A stretch of DNA of 37,704 nt from Candidatus Poribacteria bacterium (GTDB taxonomy: Bacteria > Poribacteria > WGA-4E > WGA-3G): contig JAAXHI010000368.1 of the NCBI GenBank assembly GCA_012270875.1, forward strand, positions 1,717-39,420. Direction: 5' to 3'. The notes beneath the pieces are model-generated. The model saw nothing but the letters and a program-made list of their open reading frames with translations. It ran no database searches and had not been told where the DNA came from. Shown piece after piece: positions 1 to 8,125 of the stretch. A program made the translations under genes and the position numbers. Within the stretch, counting starts at the first letter, position 1, and each line of letters opens with the position of its first letter.

Positions 1-1
1 A

Positions 2-280
2 TTGGATGCAGGCTTTTGCGCACGTCAAAGCTTTCGCTCTCCTAATGCAGAGCGAGTGCGACAAATCAGATCTACATATCAACTTTTACTTAGAGGAAAA
101 CAACTTTTCCAGTTATTGGTCCGTTTTCTGAGCAAACCCATCCACGGTTTTGAGAAGGCAAGCCTTAACGATTATGCCCTGTACAACTTAGCACTTAGGA
201 TGCCGGAGCAACATCCATTGCTGGATAGATTAATGGAAAAAGTAAGGGGCAAAATTGCAGTACACAGACCTGCTTCCTGA
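2..280 (+). CDS. Unidentified protein, C-terminal part (truncated by window edge)
   Basis: This open frame enters from the left edge and stops at TGA 278-280. No real start can be assigned because the first codon is at the window boundary. The roughly 92 visible residues are rich in Arg and Leu and look helical, with no motif I recognise. It runs in the same direction as the epimerase gene 40 bases downstream, so it may be the last part of an upstream gene in the same unit. It could also be a chance open frame, since an opposite-strand ORF overlaps its end. Confidence 0.4.
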   Translation: MDAGFCARQSFRSPNAERVRQIRSTYQLLLRGKQLFQLLVRFLSKPIHGFEKASLNDYALYNLALRMPEQHPLLDRLMEKVRGKIAVHRPAS

Positions 281-320
281 AAAGAAATAAAATTCTGATA
301 AAAGGAAATACCGAAAAACA

Positions 321-1148
321 ATGCAAAATCGTAGAAAAGTCCTTATCACCGGAGCCTCTGGCTACATCGCTGGACGGATGCTTTCTGAATTTCGCGAACG
401 CTATGAACTCGTGCTGCTGGACGTGAGAACCACGAATCGGCAGGGAGAAGAGGTCGAAGATATTCAGATCGCGGAACTTACCGACCCTGACCGAGACGCG
501 TACAGACACTATTTTGAAGGCGTTGATGCAGTCGTCCACTGTGCCTTTAAAGGTGGCAGTTTTGAGAACGAACTCGCCAATGTTCAGATGGCATACAATC
601 TCTATCAAACCTGTGTTGAAACCGATGTCCGACGCGTCGTTGTCTGTAGTTCTAACCACGCCGCCGACTATTATGAACGGCTTATTTGGGCGGATAAGTG
701 GGATGTGGTGACACCAGACATGCGTCCGCTCTCCGATAACTTCTACGGATGGGCAAAAGAGGCGTATGTGCATCTCGGTTTTGTGTTTGCGACAGGACAC
801 GTTGATGGTAAGAAGTTACAGAACGTGCAGCTACGTATCGGCGGACCGAGAGAAACGGATATGGCGAATTCCTCAGCAGACGATTTGAAAGCCATGCACC
901 GCGGACTCGGTGCGTATTTGAGTGTCCGGGATCAGGTTCAACTTTTCGTCAAGAGCATTGAAACGGAAAATATAGAGGACGAGAACGGAATCCCGTTCCA
1001 GATTTTCTACGGTATCAGCGACAATACGCACAAGTTCTGGAGCATCGCCAACGCGCGAAAGGTGATCGGTTATGCCCCAGAGGACGACAGTCAACGCCGT
1101 TTTGCTGACCGGTTGGCAGAATTGTTGGAACAGGCGAAAAACCTGTAG
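321..1148 (+). CDS. NAD-dependent epimerase/dehydratase (extended SDR family)
   Basis: This is an extended short-chain dehydrogenase/reductase of 275 aa, probably acting on a nucleotide sugar or other sugar with NAD(P). The N-terminus has the Rossmann glycine motif TGASGYIA at residues 10-17, an acidic residue (LLDVR) near 34 that would favour NAD, and VVHCAF around 71-76. The catalytic Tyr-Lys pair is Y142-x3-K146 in FYGWAKE, and SS at 110-111 supplies the active-site serine region. The length is short for the family (usually 300-340 aa), so the C-terminal substrate lobe is reduced. The substrate cannot be read from the sequence. The next gene starts 25 bases downstream on the same strand, which suggests a joint catabolic or carbohydrate function. 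Confidence 0.88.
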   Translation: MQNRRKVLITGASGYIAGRMLSEFRERYELVLLDVRTTNRQGEEVEDIQIAELTDPDRDAYRHYFEGVDAVVHCAFKGGSFENELANVQMAYNLYQTCVETDVRRVVVCSSNHAADYYERLIWADKWDVVTPDMRPLSDNFYGWAKEAYVHLGFVFATGHVDGKKLQNVQLRIGGPRETDMANSSADDLKAMHRGLGAYLSVRDQVQLFVKSIETENIEDENGIPFQIFYGISDNTHKFWSIANARKVIGYAPEDDSQRRFADRLAELLEQAKNL

Positions 1149-1172
1149 TCCCTTCCTTTAAGGATCCTCCAC

Positions 1173-2195
1173 GTGCCGAACTTTACAGCAGAAGAACTCA
1201 CCACTATTTGCCTTAATGTCTTCCAAAAATTAAGCATCCCAGCAGCCGAAGCCGAAATCGTAACCCGTTCCATGGTGGATGCCAACCGCGTTGGGCACGA
1301 CTCACACGGTGTTATCCATCTCGAAAAATATATCCGCGAATTGGACGCAGGGTTAATCCAGCCTGGGGCATCAATAGAGACACTACACGAATCCGCGTCA
1401 ATTGCGGTATTAGACGGGAATTGGGGTTTCGGTCCCGTGATTGCAACGCGCGCCGTTGAGTTGGCAATTGAGAAAGCAAAACAGACAGACATCAGCTCTG
1501 TTGCCGTATCGCGGAGTAATGAGACGGGTAGATTGGGCGGGTATGCATGCCTCGCAGCGGATGCAGAGATGATAGCACTAATGATGGCAAACGATCACGG
1601 CGGTGGAACGTGTGTTGCACCACACGGCGGGGTTGAAGGCAGACTCTCTACCAATCCGATCGCTTGTGCTGTGCCAATTGAAGGGCAAGATCCGATTGTG
1701 TTGGATATGTCTACAAGTGTTGTTGCATCAGGAAAAATTCGGGTCAAACAGCATCAAGACGAGCCTGTGCCACACGGATGGCTCATTGACACGGCAGGCG
1801 AGTCAACCACAAATGCAAACGATTTTTATAGTGTGCCACCCGCTGCCATACTGCCGTTTGGTGGGGTTGCTGCGCATAAAGGGTTCGGACTGAGCGTGAT
1901 TGTGGACATCCTATCGGGCGCGCTTACTGGGGCAGGATGTAGTCAGAGTGAAGATGCCCGCGTCGGCAACGGGTTGTTCGTGCTTGCAATCAACGTTGCC
2001 AGTTTTAGAGAGTTTCCGGGGTTCAGTGTAGAGATAGAGCGTTTTATCAAGTATCTCAAATCGGCGAAACGCGCTGCTGGCGTTGAGGCAATTCGGATGC
2101 CAGGGGAACGCGGTTGGGTCGAACAGCGCAAACGAGAACAAGAAGGCATTCCGATAGATGCGGAGACGTGGCAGCAAATTCAAGCATTATTGTAA
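1173..2195 (+). CDS. Malate/L-lactate dehydrogenase family oxidoreductase (Ldh_2)
   Basis: This 340-aa NAD(P)-dependent dehydrogenase belongs to the Ldh_2/YbiC/ComC family, which is unrelated to classical Rossmann malate dehydrogenases and reduces or oxidises 2-hydroxy/2-oxo acids. Family-typical stretches are the N-terminal helices ending in RVGHDSHGVIHLEKYI (the DSHG segment), the SNPIACAVP-like segment written here as STNPIACAVP, VLDMSTS, and PFGGVAAHKGFGLSVIVDILSGALTGA. The start is GTG with AAGGA about 8 bases upstream. The length matches the family (about 340-360 aa). The exact substrate (malate, lactate, ureidoglycolate or a sugar acid) is not resolvable. Confidence 0.9.
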   Translation: MPNFTAEELTTICLNVFQKLSIPAAEAEIVTRSMVDANRVGHDSHGVIHLEKYIRELDAGLIQPGASIETLHESASIAVLDGNWGFGPVIATRAVELAIEKAKQTDISSVAVSRSNETGRLGGYACLAADAEMIALMMANDHGGGTCVAPHGGVEGRLSTNPIACAVPIEGQDPIVLDMSTSVVASGKIRVKQHQDEPVPHGWLIDTAGESTTNANDFYSVPPAAILPFGGVAAHKGFGLSVIVDILSGALTGAGCSQSEDARVGNGLFVLAINVASFREFPGFSVEIERFIKYLKSAKRAAGVEAIRMPGERGWVEQRKREQEGIPIDAETWQQIQALL

Positions 2196-2207
2196 GGGCG
2201 TTTTCTG

Positions 2208-3302
2208 CTATGTTACTGTCAATGATTTGCCGGTCTCTGGGTGGAATAGGTGTGCCTTCTCCATATCGAAATTGACTGTCAGTGGCGTATTGTGCTGCGG
2301 TATATCAACAAGATCAGACTGAGCAACGAAATTGTTTTCGCCTGTCCGCAGATACAAGAGTGCATGGTTTCCAAGCGGCTCCACCAGTTCCACCTGTGTG
2401 CCAACGCTGTTCTTCGCACTTTCGCCGATATGAATATCCTCTGGTCGGATGCCGAGCGTTACCGCGTCCCCGGAAAGTGTGTTTAGTGCCGACTGGAGAC
2501 GGTTATTCAGTTCCACCTTAAAACTTTCAAATTGGAGTCCTGACGCGCCACCATTATTCACGATGTGTGTCTCTATAAAGTTCATCGGTGGTGTGCCAAT
2601 GAAACCACCGACGAATTGATTTGCGGGTTTGTGGTAAAGCGTCCCGGGATCCGCGATCTGCTGGATTTTCCCCTCATTGAGGACAACTATCTGATCTCCC
2701 ATCGTCATCGCTTCAACTTGGTCGTGCGTGACATAAACAATGGTGGCGTTAAGTCGGTCATGTAGGCGACTAATTTCCATCCGCATTTGCACACGGAGTT
2801 TCGCATCAAGATTGCTCAACGGTTCATCGAACAGGAAGACCTTCGGGTGCCTAACGATTGCCCTACCGACCGCGACGCGTTGACGTTCACCGCCAGAGAG
2901 GTGCTTCGGTTTGCGGTTCAATAGGTGTGAGATGCTCAAAATCTCCGCCGCCTCTTTGACGCGTTGTTCGATCTCCGCTTTCGGATATTTTCGGAGTTTC
3001 AACCCGAACGCCATATTCTTATACACCGTCATGTGTGGATAGAGCGCATAGTTTTGGAAGACCATGGCGATGTCCCTATCCTTCGGTGGGATGTCGTTGA
3101 TGCGTTCGTCGTCGATGTAGATGTCGCCTTCTGTTATCTCTTCCAATCCGGCAATCATCCGCAGAATTGTCGATTTACCGCATCCTGACGGACCGACAAG
3201 CACCGTAAACGACTCATCTGGAATCTGAAAATCTGCTTGTTCGACTGCGAGGACATCACCATCGTAAATCTTGGTGACATCTTTCAAGTTAACCTGTGCC
3301 AT
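2208..3302 (-). CDS. ABC transporter ATP-binding protein, MalK/UgpC type
   Basis: This is the cytoplasmic ATPase subunit of a carbohydrate ABC importer, 364 aa if translation starts at MAQVNLKDV (ATG at 3300-3302). The ORF track extends further upstream, but homology begins at this Met. The SD-like AAGGAGGT lies about 19 bases upstream, unusually far. Walker A is GPSGCGKST (37-45), the Q-loop is VFQNYALYPHMT, the signature is LSGGERQR (135-142) and Walker B is VFLFDEP (155-161). A C-terminal TOBE/OB region contains GIRPEDI and ends in HLFHPETGKSL, as in MalK/UgpC/MsmK. No permease or binding protein is adjacent, so this may be a shared ATPase serving several sugar importers. Confidence 0.93.
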   Translation of the reverse strand: MAQVNLKDVTKIYDGDVLAVEQADFQIPDESFTVLVGPSGCGKSTILRMIAGLEEITEGDIYIDDERINDIPPKDRDIAMVFQNYALYPHMTVYKNMAFGLKLRKYPKAEIEQRVKEAAEILSISHLLNRKPKHLSGGERQRVAVGRAIVRHPKVFLFDEPLSNLDAKLRVQMRMEISRLHDRLNATIVYVTHDQVEAMTMGDQIVVLNEGKIQQIADPGTLYHKPANQFVGGFIGTPPMNFIETHIVNNGGASGLQFESFKVELNNRLQSALNTLSGDAVTLGIRPEDIHIGESAKNSVGTQVELVEPLGNHALLYLRTGENNFVAQSDLVDIPQHNTPLTVNFDMEKAHLFHPETGKSLTVT

Positions 3303-3329
3303 AATTTTGTAGGGTTTACGCACCTCCTT

Positions 3330-3356
3330 GGTAGGCGCGGTTTTAAACCGCGCCCA
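3330..3356 (+). repeat. Palindromic repeat copy A (GGTAGG family)
   Basis: The element reads GGTAGG, then GCGCGGTTT and AAACCGCGC as a perfect stem. It lies between the 3' end of the thioredoxin-domain gene and the start of the ABC ATPase gene. It is one of four copies in the window whose stem bases differ but remain paired. Confidence 0.75.
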
Positions 3357-3383
3357 CAAAGTCCGAAGCAAGCAGCCTTTCGT

Positions 3384-5693
3384 TTATTCTCCCGGATGAA
3401 ACAGTGCTTCGTCAACTTCAGCGTTCAACGCGATGTCGGTAATCAAAATCTGCCGATATTCTCCGCCCTTTGTCGCACGATGATGCGCGATTTTAATACC
3501 GTCCACATCTCGATAGTCATCAAAGAACGCTACCACGTTTTCTACGCCGCCCCCTATCGCAATGTCATAACTAAACTGGACTATATAGTGTGTCACATCG
3601 CTAATAAAGACCTTTAAAGACTTCCCAGAAGGCTGTGTAACAAGGAGAACAGACGTAGGAATATCGTTTACCTTCTCTGCCCCTACGTATTGAACGGGAA
3701 CATCGCCTTTTGAGAGCATTGGTAAAAGCCAGATCGGTTCTCGGAAAAGACTGTCTTTAAAGAAAGTAATATAAGACGCGGCTGCCTCAGGTGGAAGTGG
3801 TTTGACCTCTCTACCTGCTAACTGAAAAAAAGAATTACCATCAAAGACTAAACCGCCCTTGTGGCTGTCTGCCTGCCAATCGCTACGGAATTTATCAGCG
3901 TAAAAGTACGTTTTAGTCCGTCCCTCATCCTGCACATCTCCATCAGGGAAGTGTTCAAAACTGTGGGATTCGGTCACAATATTTTTCACCGCTTGTAGTT
4001 TCTCAAGTCCGCCGTGCGCAGCGACAGCTGCATCAATAATTTCCTGCACATTAGGAACTGTATTTTGCGCACCTTCAGAGGCATCCGGTGGCGTCGTTAC
4101 CGGTGTATCAGGGGCATTGGCAGGTTCTGCGAGATTCTCCTTCACCAATTCGGCAACAGCCGTTTCAACATCAAAACCGCCGAGACTCGCCTTTCGGATA
4201 ATACCTTCACCGTCAATCAGGAAAGCTGACGGAATTCCCCAGACCCCATATAGCGTCCTTATCTCTCGGCTTTCATCCCAGTAGTGAATCCACGCAAGTT
4301 TCTCTGACTTAATATACGTTTCAAGCGGTTCCTTTGACCTGTCAAGGCTTATACCGATAATCTGAAACTGCTGATCTTTGTACTTTTCATAAGTCTTCTT
4401 AATTTTAGGCATCTCGGCGATGCAGGGTCCACACCAGGTTGCCCAAAAATCGAGCAGCACGACCTGCCCGCGATATTTTTCTAAGGAGAGTGTTTCACCT
4501 TTCAAATCCGTTACCTGAAAATCCGGTGCCGGTTTACCGATCCACTCACTCGGATTTATTCTCTGCGGTTTCTGTACCTCTTCTTTTTCAGGCGTTGTCC
4601 CCGGTTTAAGAAGCTTTGTCGCAGGTATTGACTGTGCCCGCGAACCGTCCGCAAGTGTCTTCGTGGAAGTATCGTTAGGTTTCGTAAGATTTTCCGTGAC
4701 CAATTCAGCGACGGCGGTTTCAAGACTATAACCGTGAAGATCTGTTTTACGGATAACGCCTTCACCGTCAATCAGAAAGGTTGACGGAATTCCTTGAACA
4801 TTGTAAAGATTAGCAATTTTGCTGGTGTTATCCCAATAGTGAATCCATGCAAGCTCTTCTTTCTCAATGTATGCTTCAAGAGGTTCTTTTGATCTGTCAA
4901 GGCTGATACCGATGATCTGGAATTTCTGATCCTTGTATTTTTCATAAGTCTTTTTGATGTTCGGTATCTCTGCGACACACGGCGGACACCACGTCGCCCA
5001 GAAGTCGAGCAGGACAACCTGTCCACGATATTTTTCTAAGGAAAGTGCTTCGCCTCTTAGATCTGTCACCTGAAAATCTAATGCGGGTTTGCCAATCCAC
5101 TCGCTCGGCTGCACCACCGGCATTGAACCCGCCCCGGGTGGTTTTGGCAATCCACCTTTTCTCTCCGCTTTATCTTGTTCAAGCAGCTGCTTCGCAAATT
5201 TTGCTTGCGATCGCGCGCCGTACTTTGGATGATGTACCAATCTCTGGTAAGCGACATCCGCTTCATCGTGCTTGCCGAGTTTGTCATACGCCAATCCTAA
5301 TTCTAACAAACAACGCTCGACGTATCGTGCTTCTGGAAGGTCATTGACGACTTTTTCAAAGGCTTTGATGCCTTCCTCAACATGCTTTAACTTCACTAAA
5401 GCATCACCGAGAAGATAGTAGACCTCATCGATCCGTCTATATTCAGGATGCGCCGCAACAAAGTCTCTGGATTTCTCCACTAACTTCTCTAAATCTTCAG
5501 ACTTAGGCTGCTGTCTAAGGCTTTTATAGATTGCCTTAATTTCCTTATATTTGTCAGCAGGCTTCACCGAATAGGCACCAGCGAAGTTGGCGCAAAAACC
5601 AATTAGAACGAGGCTCGTAAGCATACCAATGAGGATACTATGGAAGATTCTGTTTCCTTTTTGCTGTGAATTTATTTCATTTCGGGGACGCAT
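3384..5693 (-). CDS. Exported TlpA-like protein with two tandem thioredoxin domains, TPR-like N-terminus and LolA-like C-terminus
   Basis: This 769-aa envelope protein probably mediates thiol-disulfide chemistry outside the cytoplasm. The start is set by AAGGAG six bases before ATG 5691-5693; the longer ORF-track start has no support. A signal peptide or anchor covers residues 17-40. TPR-like helices cover about 45-180. Two TlpA/ResA-type thioredoxin domains follow at about 197-335 and 381-520, with active sites WCPPC (235-239) and WCGPC (420-424). A Pro/Thr-rich linker leads to a domain from about 560 resembling LolA-like outer-membrane lipoprotein-sorting folds (AAHGGLEKLQAVKNI). The two thioredoxin domains are nearly identical over long stretches, so an internal duplication is evident. 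The partner protein is unknown. Confidence 0.85.
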   Translation of the reverse strand: MRPRNEINSQQKGNRIFHSILIGMLTSLVLIGFCANFAGAYSVKPADKYKEIKAIYKSLRQQPKSEDLEKLVEKSRDFVAAHPEYRRIDEVYYLLGDALVKLKHVEEGIKAFEKVVNDLPEARYVERCLLELGLAYDKLGKHDEADVAYQRLVHHPKYGARSQAKFAKQLLEQDKAERKGGLPKPPGAGSMPVVQPSEWIGKPALDFQVTDLRGEALSLEKYRGQVVLLDFWATWCPPCVAEIPNIKKTYEKYKDQKFQIIGISLDRSKEPLEAYIEKEELAWIHYWDNTSKIANLYNVQGIPSTFLIDGEGVIRKTDLHGYSLETAVAELVTENLTKPNDTSTKTLADGSRAQSIPATKLLKPGTTPEKEEVQKPQRINPSEWIGKPAPDFQVTDLKGETLSLEKYRGQVVLLDFWATWCGPCIAEMPKIKKTYEKYKDQQFQIIGISLDRSKEPLETYIKSEKLAWIHYWDESREIRTLYGVWGIPSAFLIDGEGIIRKASLGGFDVETAVAELVKENLAEPANAPDTPVTTPPDASEGAQNTVPNVQEIIDAAVAAHGGLEKLQAVKNIVTESHSFEHFPDGDVQDEGRTKTYFYADKFRSDWQADSHKGGLVFDGNSFFQLAGREVKPLPPEAAASYITFFKDSLFREPIWLLPMLSKGDVPVQYVGAEKVNDIPTSVLLVTQPSGKSLKVFISDVTHYIVQFSYDIAIGGGVENVVAFFDDYRDVDGIKIAHHRATKGGEYRQILITDIALNAEVDEALFHPGE

Positions 5694-5724
5694 TTCAATC
5701 TCCTTCGGGTCAATTGGTGCGTAC

Positions 5725-6315
5725 CTAAAGGGCGTTCCGATAGGAATACGCAAGTAACAACTTAATTTCTTCCACCTGTACCTGTTGCAAGAAACGGGTC
5801 ACATCAGCCTCGGATCCGTTTTCAGTCGCCTGACACCAATCAATAAACTGGTACGCATCCCATTGCTCTTCTGCCTCAATAGTTTGTGCAATGCGTGCCA
5901 ACGCATCTGATGGATTCGCTACCTCTTTCAGTACGGCGAGTGCGCGTTCGCGGAGTGCAGGAAAAATCGGGTGCGTCCCGACCCTACCGAACCAATATTT
6001 TGAGTTGCTATAGTCCGGCTCACGGCGGTGCATAATGCCGTGCCAGTAGCTGCCCGTCTGATTTTCAAGTTCCTGCGAGATTGTATGTGATTCATCCAAT
6101 GCGTCATTCCACAAAAGCAAACCGCTCTTGATGGCTTCACCAAACGTGGTGTTTCTCACAGATTCCCCGTGAAAAAGATCGTCAAGGGATGAAGATGCAA
6201 GTGCGTCTGTCAGTTCAGTACTCCACGCTTTTTGGGGAACGAGCGTTGGAAGCGGATTGCCTGCCTCTAATTTTTCGATAACTTCGGCGATTGCCGGTGT
6301 GTATGTTACATCCAT
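5725..6315 (-). CDS. Conserved hypothetical protein, 196 aa
   Basis: The start at ATG 6313-6315 is supported by AAGGAG about 8 bases upstream. The protein is soluble and mostly helical, without signal peptide or membrane segment. A His/Trp/Tyr-rich core (YWHGIMHRREPDYSNSKYWF, then RVGTHPIF) looks conserved and could form a metal or substrate site; this is inference. The C-terminus holds an acidic helix, EAEEQWDAYQFIDWCQ. I recall similar proteins annotated as hypothetical in environmental bacteria but know no function. It ends 31 bases before the start of the thioredoxin-domain gene on the same strand, so the two are probably cotranscribed. Confidence 0.75.
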   Translation of the reverse strand: MDVTYTPAIAEVIEKLEAGNPLPTLVPQKAWSTELTDALASSSLDDLFHGESVRNTTFGEAIKSGLLLWNDALDESHTISQELENQTGSYWHGIMHRREPDYSNSKYWFGRVGTHPIFPALRERALAVLKEVANPSDALARIAQTIEAEEQWDAYQFIDWCQATENGSEADVTRFLQQVQVEEIKLLLAYSYRNAL

Positions 6316-6407
6316 GAAAATGCTCCTTAGTATGCAAATCGGTCAGTTGAAATTTAGTTTAGCATCTTTTGCTGAATATATCAAGTGTTTTCGGATTTTC
6401 GGATAGG

Positions 6408-6431
6408 CAGCAATAAGTTTTGTTATTGCTG
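6408..6431. repeat. Inverted repeat in the divergent promoter region
   Basis: CAGCAATAA and TTATTGCTG form a perfect 9-bp inverted repeat with a 6-base centre. It overlaps the -35 hexamer of the predicted promoter of the downstream membrane-protein gene, so it could be an operator; this is inference. Confidence 0.5.
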
Positions 6432-6448
6432 CTGAAATGTGTTACAAT
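6420..6448 (+). promoter_or_regulatory. Predicted sigma70-type promoter
   Basis: TTGTTA (6420-6425) and TACAAT (6443-6448) are separated by 17 bases. The predicted start of transcription lies about 35 bases before the coding region of the small membrane protein. Confidence 0.5.
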
Positions 6449-6489
6449 TGTGAGAAAGACTTGCAAGTTTGGAGAAAGTTTCAGTTAAA

Positions 6490-6846
6490 ATGGGAACTGC
6501 GTTTAAAAAAGCACTCATCGTTTTCATTGGGTTTATTGTAATTTTGGGAGGCGTTTTAATCGGTGTCATCCATAACTACTCTCAATACGAATCAATCCCA
6601 GAAACGATGCAAATGGTAGATTTTCCCGGAATGCTGTTAGCCGTTTTAGGTACGTGCATCCTGAGTTTAGTTAGTGTTGTGTTAACTTTCTGGTTAGCCC
6701 GCGCTTGGACAAACGAACAACCTGAGCTCGGTGAACGGATTATTCGCCTCGCGCTCATAGTCAGCATCAGCTTGATTGTTGTTTTCGGTGGTTTGGCAAG
6801 TGGCTTGATTATTTTACGCACGTTATGGACAATCGGCTTTTTTTAA
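6490..6846 (+). CDS. Small integral membrane protein, three predicted TM helices
   Basis: This 118-aa membrane protein has no recognised family. The start at ATG 6490 has GGAGAAAG 11 bases upstream; the ORF-track TTG at 6469 would place the SD inside the gene. Three hydrophobic segments are visible: ALIVFIGFIVILGGVLIGVI near the N-terminus, MLLAVLGTCILSLVSVVLTFWLA in the middle, and LALIVSISLIVVFGGLASGLIIL near the C-terminus. A polar loop between TM1 and TM2 carries YSQYESIPETMQM. It has its own promoter and is followed two bases later by the -35 box of the infC promoter, so it is probably a separate transcription unit. Confidence 0.7.
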   Translation: MGTAFKKALIVFIGFIVILGGVLIGVIHNYSQYESIPETMQMVDFPGMLLAVLGTCILSLVSVVLTFWLARAWTNEQPELGERIIRLALIVSISLIVVFGGLASGLIILRTLWTIGFF

Positions 6847-6847
6847 C

Positions 6848-6876
6848 TTGCATTTGTGTTACCTATATGGTATAAT
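6848..6876 (+). promoter_or_regulatory. Strong sigma70-type promoter of the infC operon
   Basis: TTGCAT (6848-6853) and TATAAT (6871-6876) are separated by exactly 17 bases. Transcription from here would produce a leader of about 235 nt before infC. Confidence 0.75.
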
Positions 6877-6883
6877 TAGTTAA

Positions 6884-7118
6884 TCGTGATTTGGACATAG
6901 GGTCGTAGCCACAGATTCACTGATATTCGGTTTCGTTGTATCTACGCCTGATGTCCGAGTTGATACAAGACGTTTTGTAGATAGAGTTCTCTCACATACC
7001 GTAGCGCAACGGATAAGTTTGTCGCTTTCGTTTTAACACAGGCTTGCAAGCGGTGCTCTACGATTTATACAGGCTTGTAAGCGGCGCATTGCAGCGCCTT
7101 TACTTGGGGGTGTGAAAA
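6884..7118 (+). promoter_or_regulatory. Long infC leader with a direct repeat (possible autoregulatory region)
   Basis: About 235 nt of untranslated sequence separates the promoter from infC. It holds two copies of ACAGGCTTG(C/T)AAGCGG at 7038-7053 and 7069-7084, 31 bases apart, with CTTGCAAG self-complementary in the first. Leaders of IF3-L35-L20 operons are commonly sites of IF3 or L20 feedback; whether this leader works that way is inference. I see no ORF in it. Confidence 0.45.
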
Positions 7119-7664
7119 ATACACTACAGAGGCAAACGTACGCAAAGAACGCAGGAAAGGCAAAGTCGTTCAAATCATCAGATTCGAGCTAAAGAGATTT
7201 TACTAATAGATCACGAGAACAAACAGGTGGGAGTTATGTCCCCCCGTGAGGCGATGCAGCGTGCTGAAGAAGTCGGATTGGATTTGGTAGAAGTTTCACC
7301 GAATGCCAAACCTCCCGTTTGTAAGATTATGGACTACGGGAAGTATCAGTATGAGAAAAACAAGCGCGCACGTGAGGCTCGAAAGAAACAGACGAAGGTA
7401 GTCCTTAAAGGGATGCAGTTCCGACCGGATACTGCCGAACACGACTACCAATTCAAGAAACGACATGTTGAAGATTTCCTCAAAAACGGGTGGAAGGTCC
7501 GAGCGACTGTTCGGTTTAGAGGTCGTGAGATGCTACACACTGACCTCGGTAGCAATCTGCTTTCACGGCTCAAAAATGAGCTTGAAGAGATCGCTGAGGT
7601 CGAACAGCCACCACGTATGGAAACGCGCATCATGTCAATGATCCTTGCTCCGAAATCTTCATAG
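7119..7664 (+). CDS. infC: Translation initiation factor IF-3 with probable ATA start codon
   Basis: IF3 binds the 30S subunit, prevents premature 50S joining and checks start-codon/initiator-tRNA pairing. The ORF track starts at 7227, but the conserved IF3 N-terminus continues upstream in frame as NHQIRAKEILLIDHENKQVGVM, matching the canonical N-x-x-IRA-E-x-x-L-I-D opening. The frame is closed by TGA at 7113-7115, and no ATG, GTG, TTG or ATT lies between that stop and the conserved start region. The best start is ATA at 7119, six bases after GGGGGTG, which can pair fully with the anti-SD allowing one G-U. This gives 181 aa, normal for IF3. A non-canonical start is known for infC in other bacteria (AUU in E. 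coli) and allows IF3 to repress itself. Confidence 0.88.
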   Translation: MHYRGKRTQRTQERQSRSNHQIRAKEILLIDHENKQVGVMSPREAMQRAEEVGLDLVEVSPNAKPPVCKIMDYGKYQYEKNKRAREARKKQTKVVLKGMQFRPDTAEHDYQFKKRHVEDFLKNGWKVRATVRFRGREMLHTDLGSNLLSRLKNELEEIAEVEQPPRMETRIMSMILAPKSS

Positions 7665-7790
7665 TGTTCTGGTCGTGGCACCCGCGCGTAGAGAACAGCG
7701 TTCGTTAAATAGCGCGCATTAGTTGTTTTGCGAGATGCTCGTTTTACCGCAAATCGTAGGTGGGCGAAGGCTATATTTTTTTTAAGTTTC

Positions 7791-7819
7791 CTGTCTGAGG
7801 GTGCTGTACCCTCGGGCAG
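7791..7819 (+). promoter_or_regulatory. Hairpin immediately upstream of the rpmI ribosome binding site
   Basis: CTGTCTGAGGGT and ACCCTCGGGCAG form a 12-bp stem (two G-U pairs) with a 5-base loop, ending a few bases before the AAGGAAG site of rpmI. L20 is known to bind RNA upstream of rpmI in E. coli, so this is a candidate translational control site. There is no T-run after it, so it is unlikely to be a terminator. Confidence 0.5.
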
Positions 7820-7834
7820 AAAAAGGAAGTTCTG

Positions 7835-8029
7835 ATGCCGAAAATTAAAACACATAAAGGTGCGGCAAAACGTTTCAAATTTACGGCGAAAGGTAAAATT
7901 CGTCGCAAGCGTGCTTATGCTGGACACCTTTTTATCTCAAAATCGTCAAAGCAGAAACGTAGATTGCGACAGGCGACCCTTGTTGACCCGAGCAATGAAA
8001 AACGTTTGAAACGTCTGATTCATCAATAG
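7835..8029 (+). CDS. rpmI: 50S ribosomal protein L35
   Basis: The 64-aa basic protein MPKIKTHKGAAKRFKFTAKGKIRR matches the invariant L35 N-terminus (PKxKTxxxAAKRFK) and has the family length. It sits in the 50S subunit. AAGGAAG precedes the ATG by about 6 bases. It lies between infC and rplT, the standard order. The C-terminus, DPSNEKRLKRLIHQ, matches the usual L35 ending before the final helix. Confidence 0.97.
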   Translation: MPKIKTHKGAAKRFKFTAKGKIRRKRAYAGHLFISKSSKQKRRLRQATLVDPSNEKRLKRLIHQ

Positions 8030-8125
8030 AAGTGAATGCCCCAAACGCGCGAAGAATAATGCAACCGTGGGCGAAATAGTGGAAGCGATCTCGGATGACT
8101 CCGCGGGTCGTGACAGGAGTTCTAA

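Noticed and set aside
195-800. 201-aa minus-strand ORF opposite the epimerase gene
   Set aside because: It is antisense to a well-supported SDR protein, has low-complexity Phe/Val content and no SD site.
3303-3371. N-terminal extension of the ABC ATPase to Met at 3371
   Set aside because: The extension (LRTLWARFKTAPTKE) is translated across the palindromic repeat and has no family similarity; the ATPase fold begins at MAQVNLKDV.
5045-5347. 100-aa plus-strand ORF within the thioredoxin gene
   Set aside because: It lies opposite the TPR and first thioredoxin region, whose protein is clearly coding.
7770-7785. T-run after infC considered as a terminator
   Set aside because: No stable GC hairpin precedes it, and the operon continues to rpmI.
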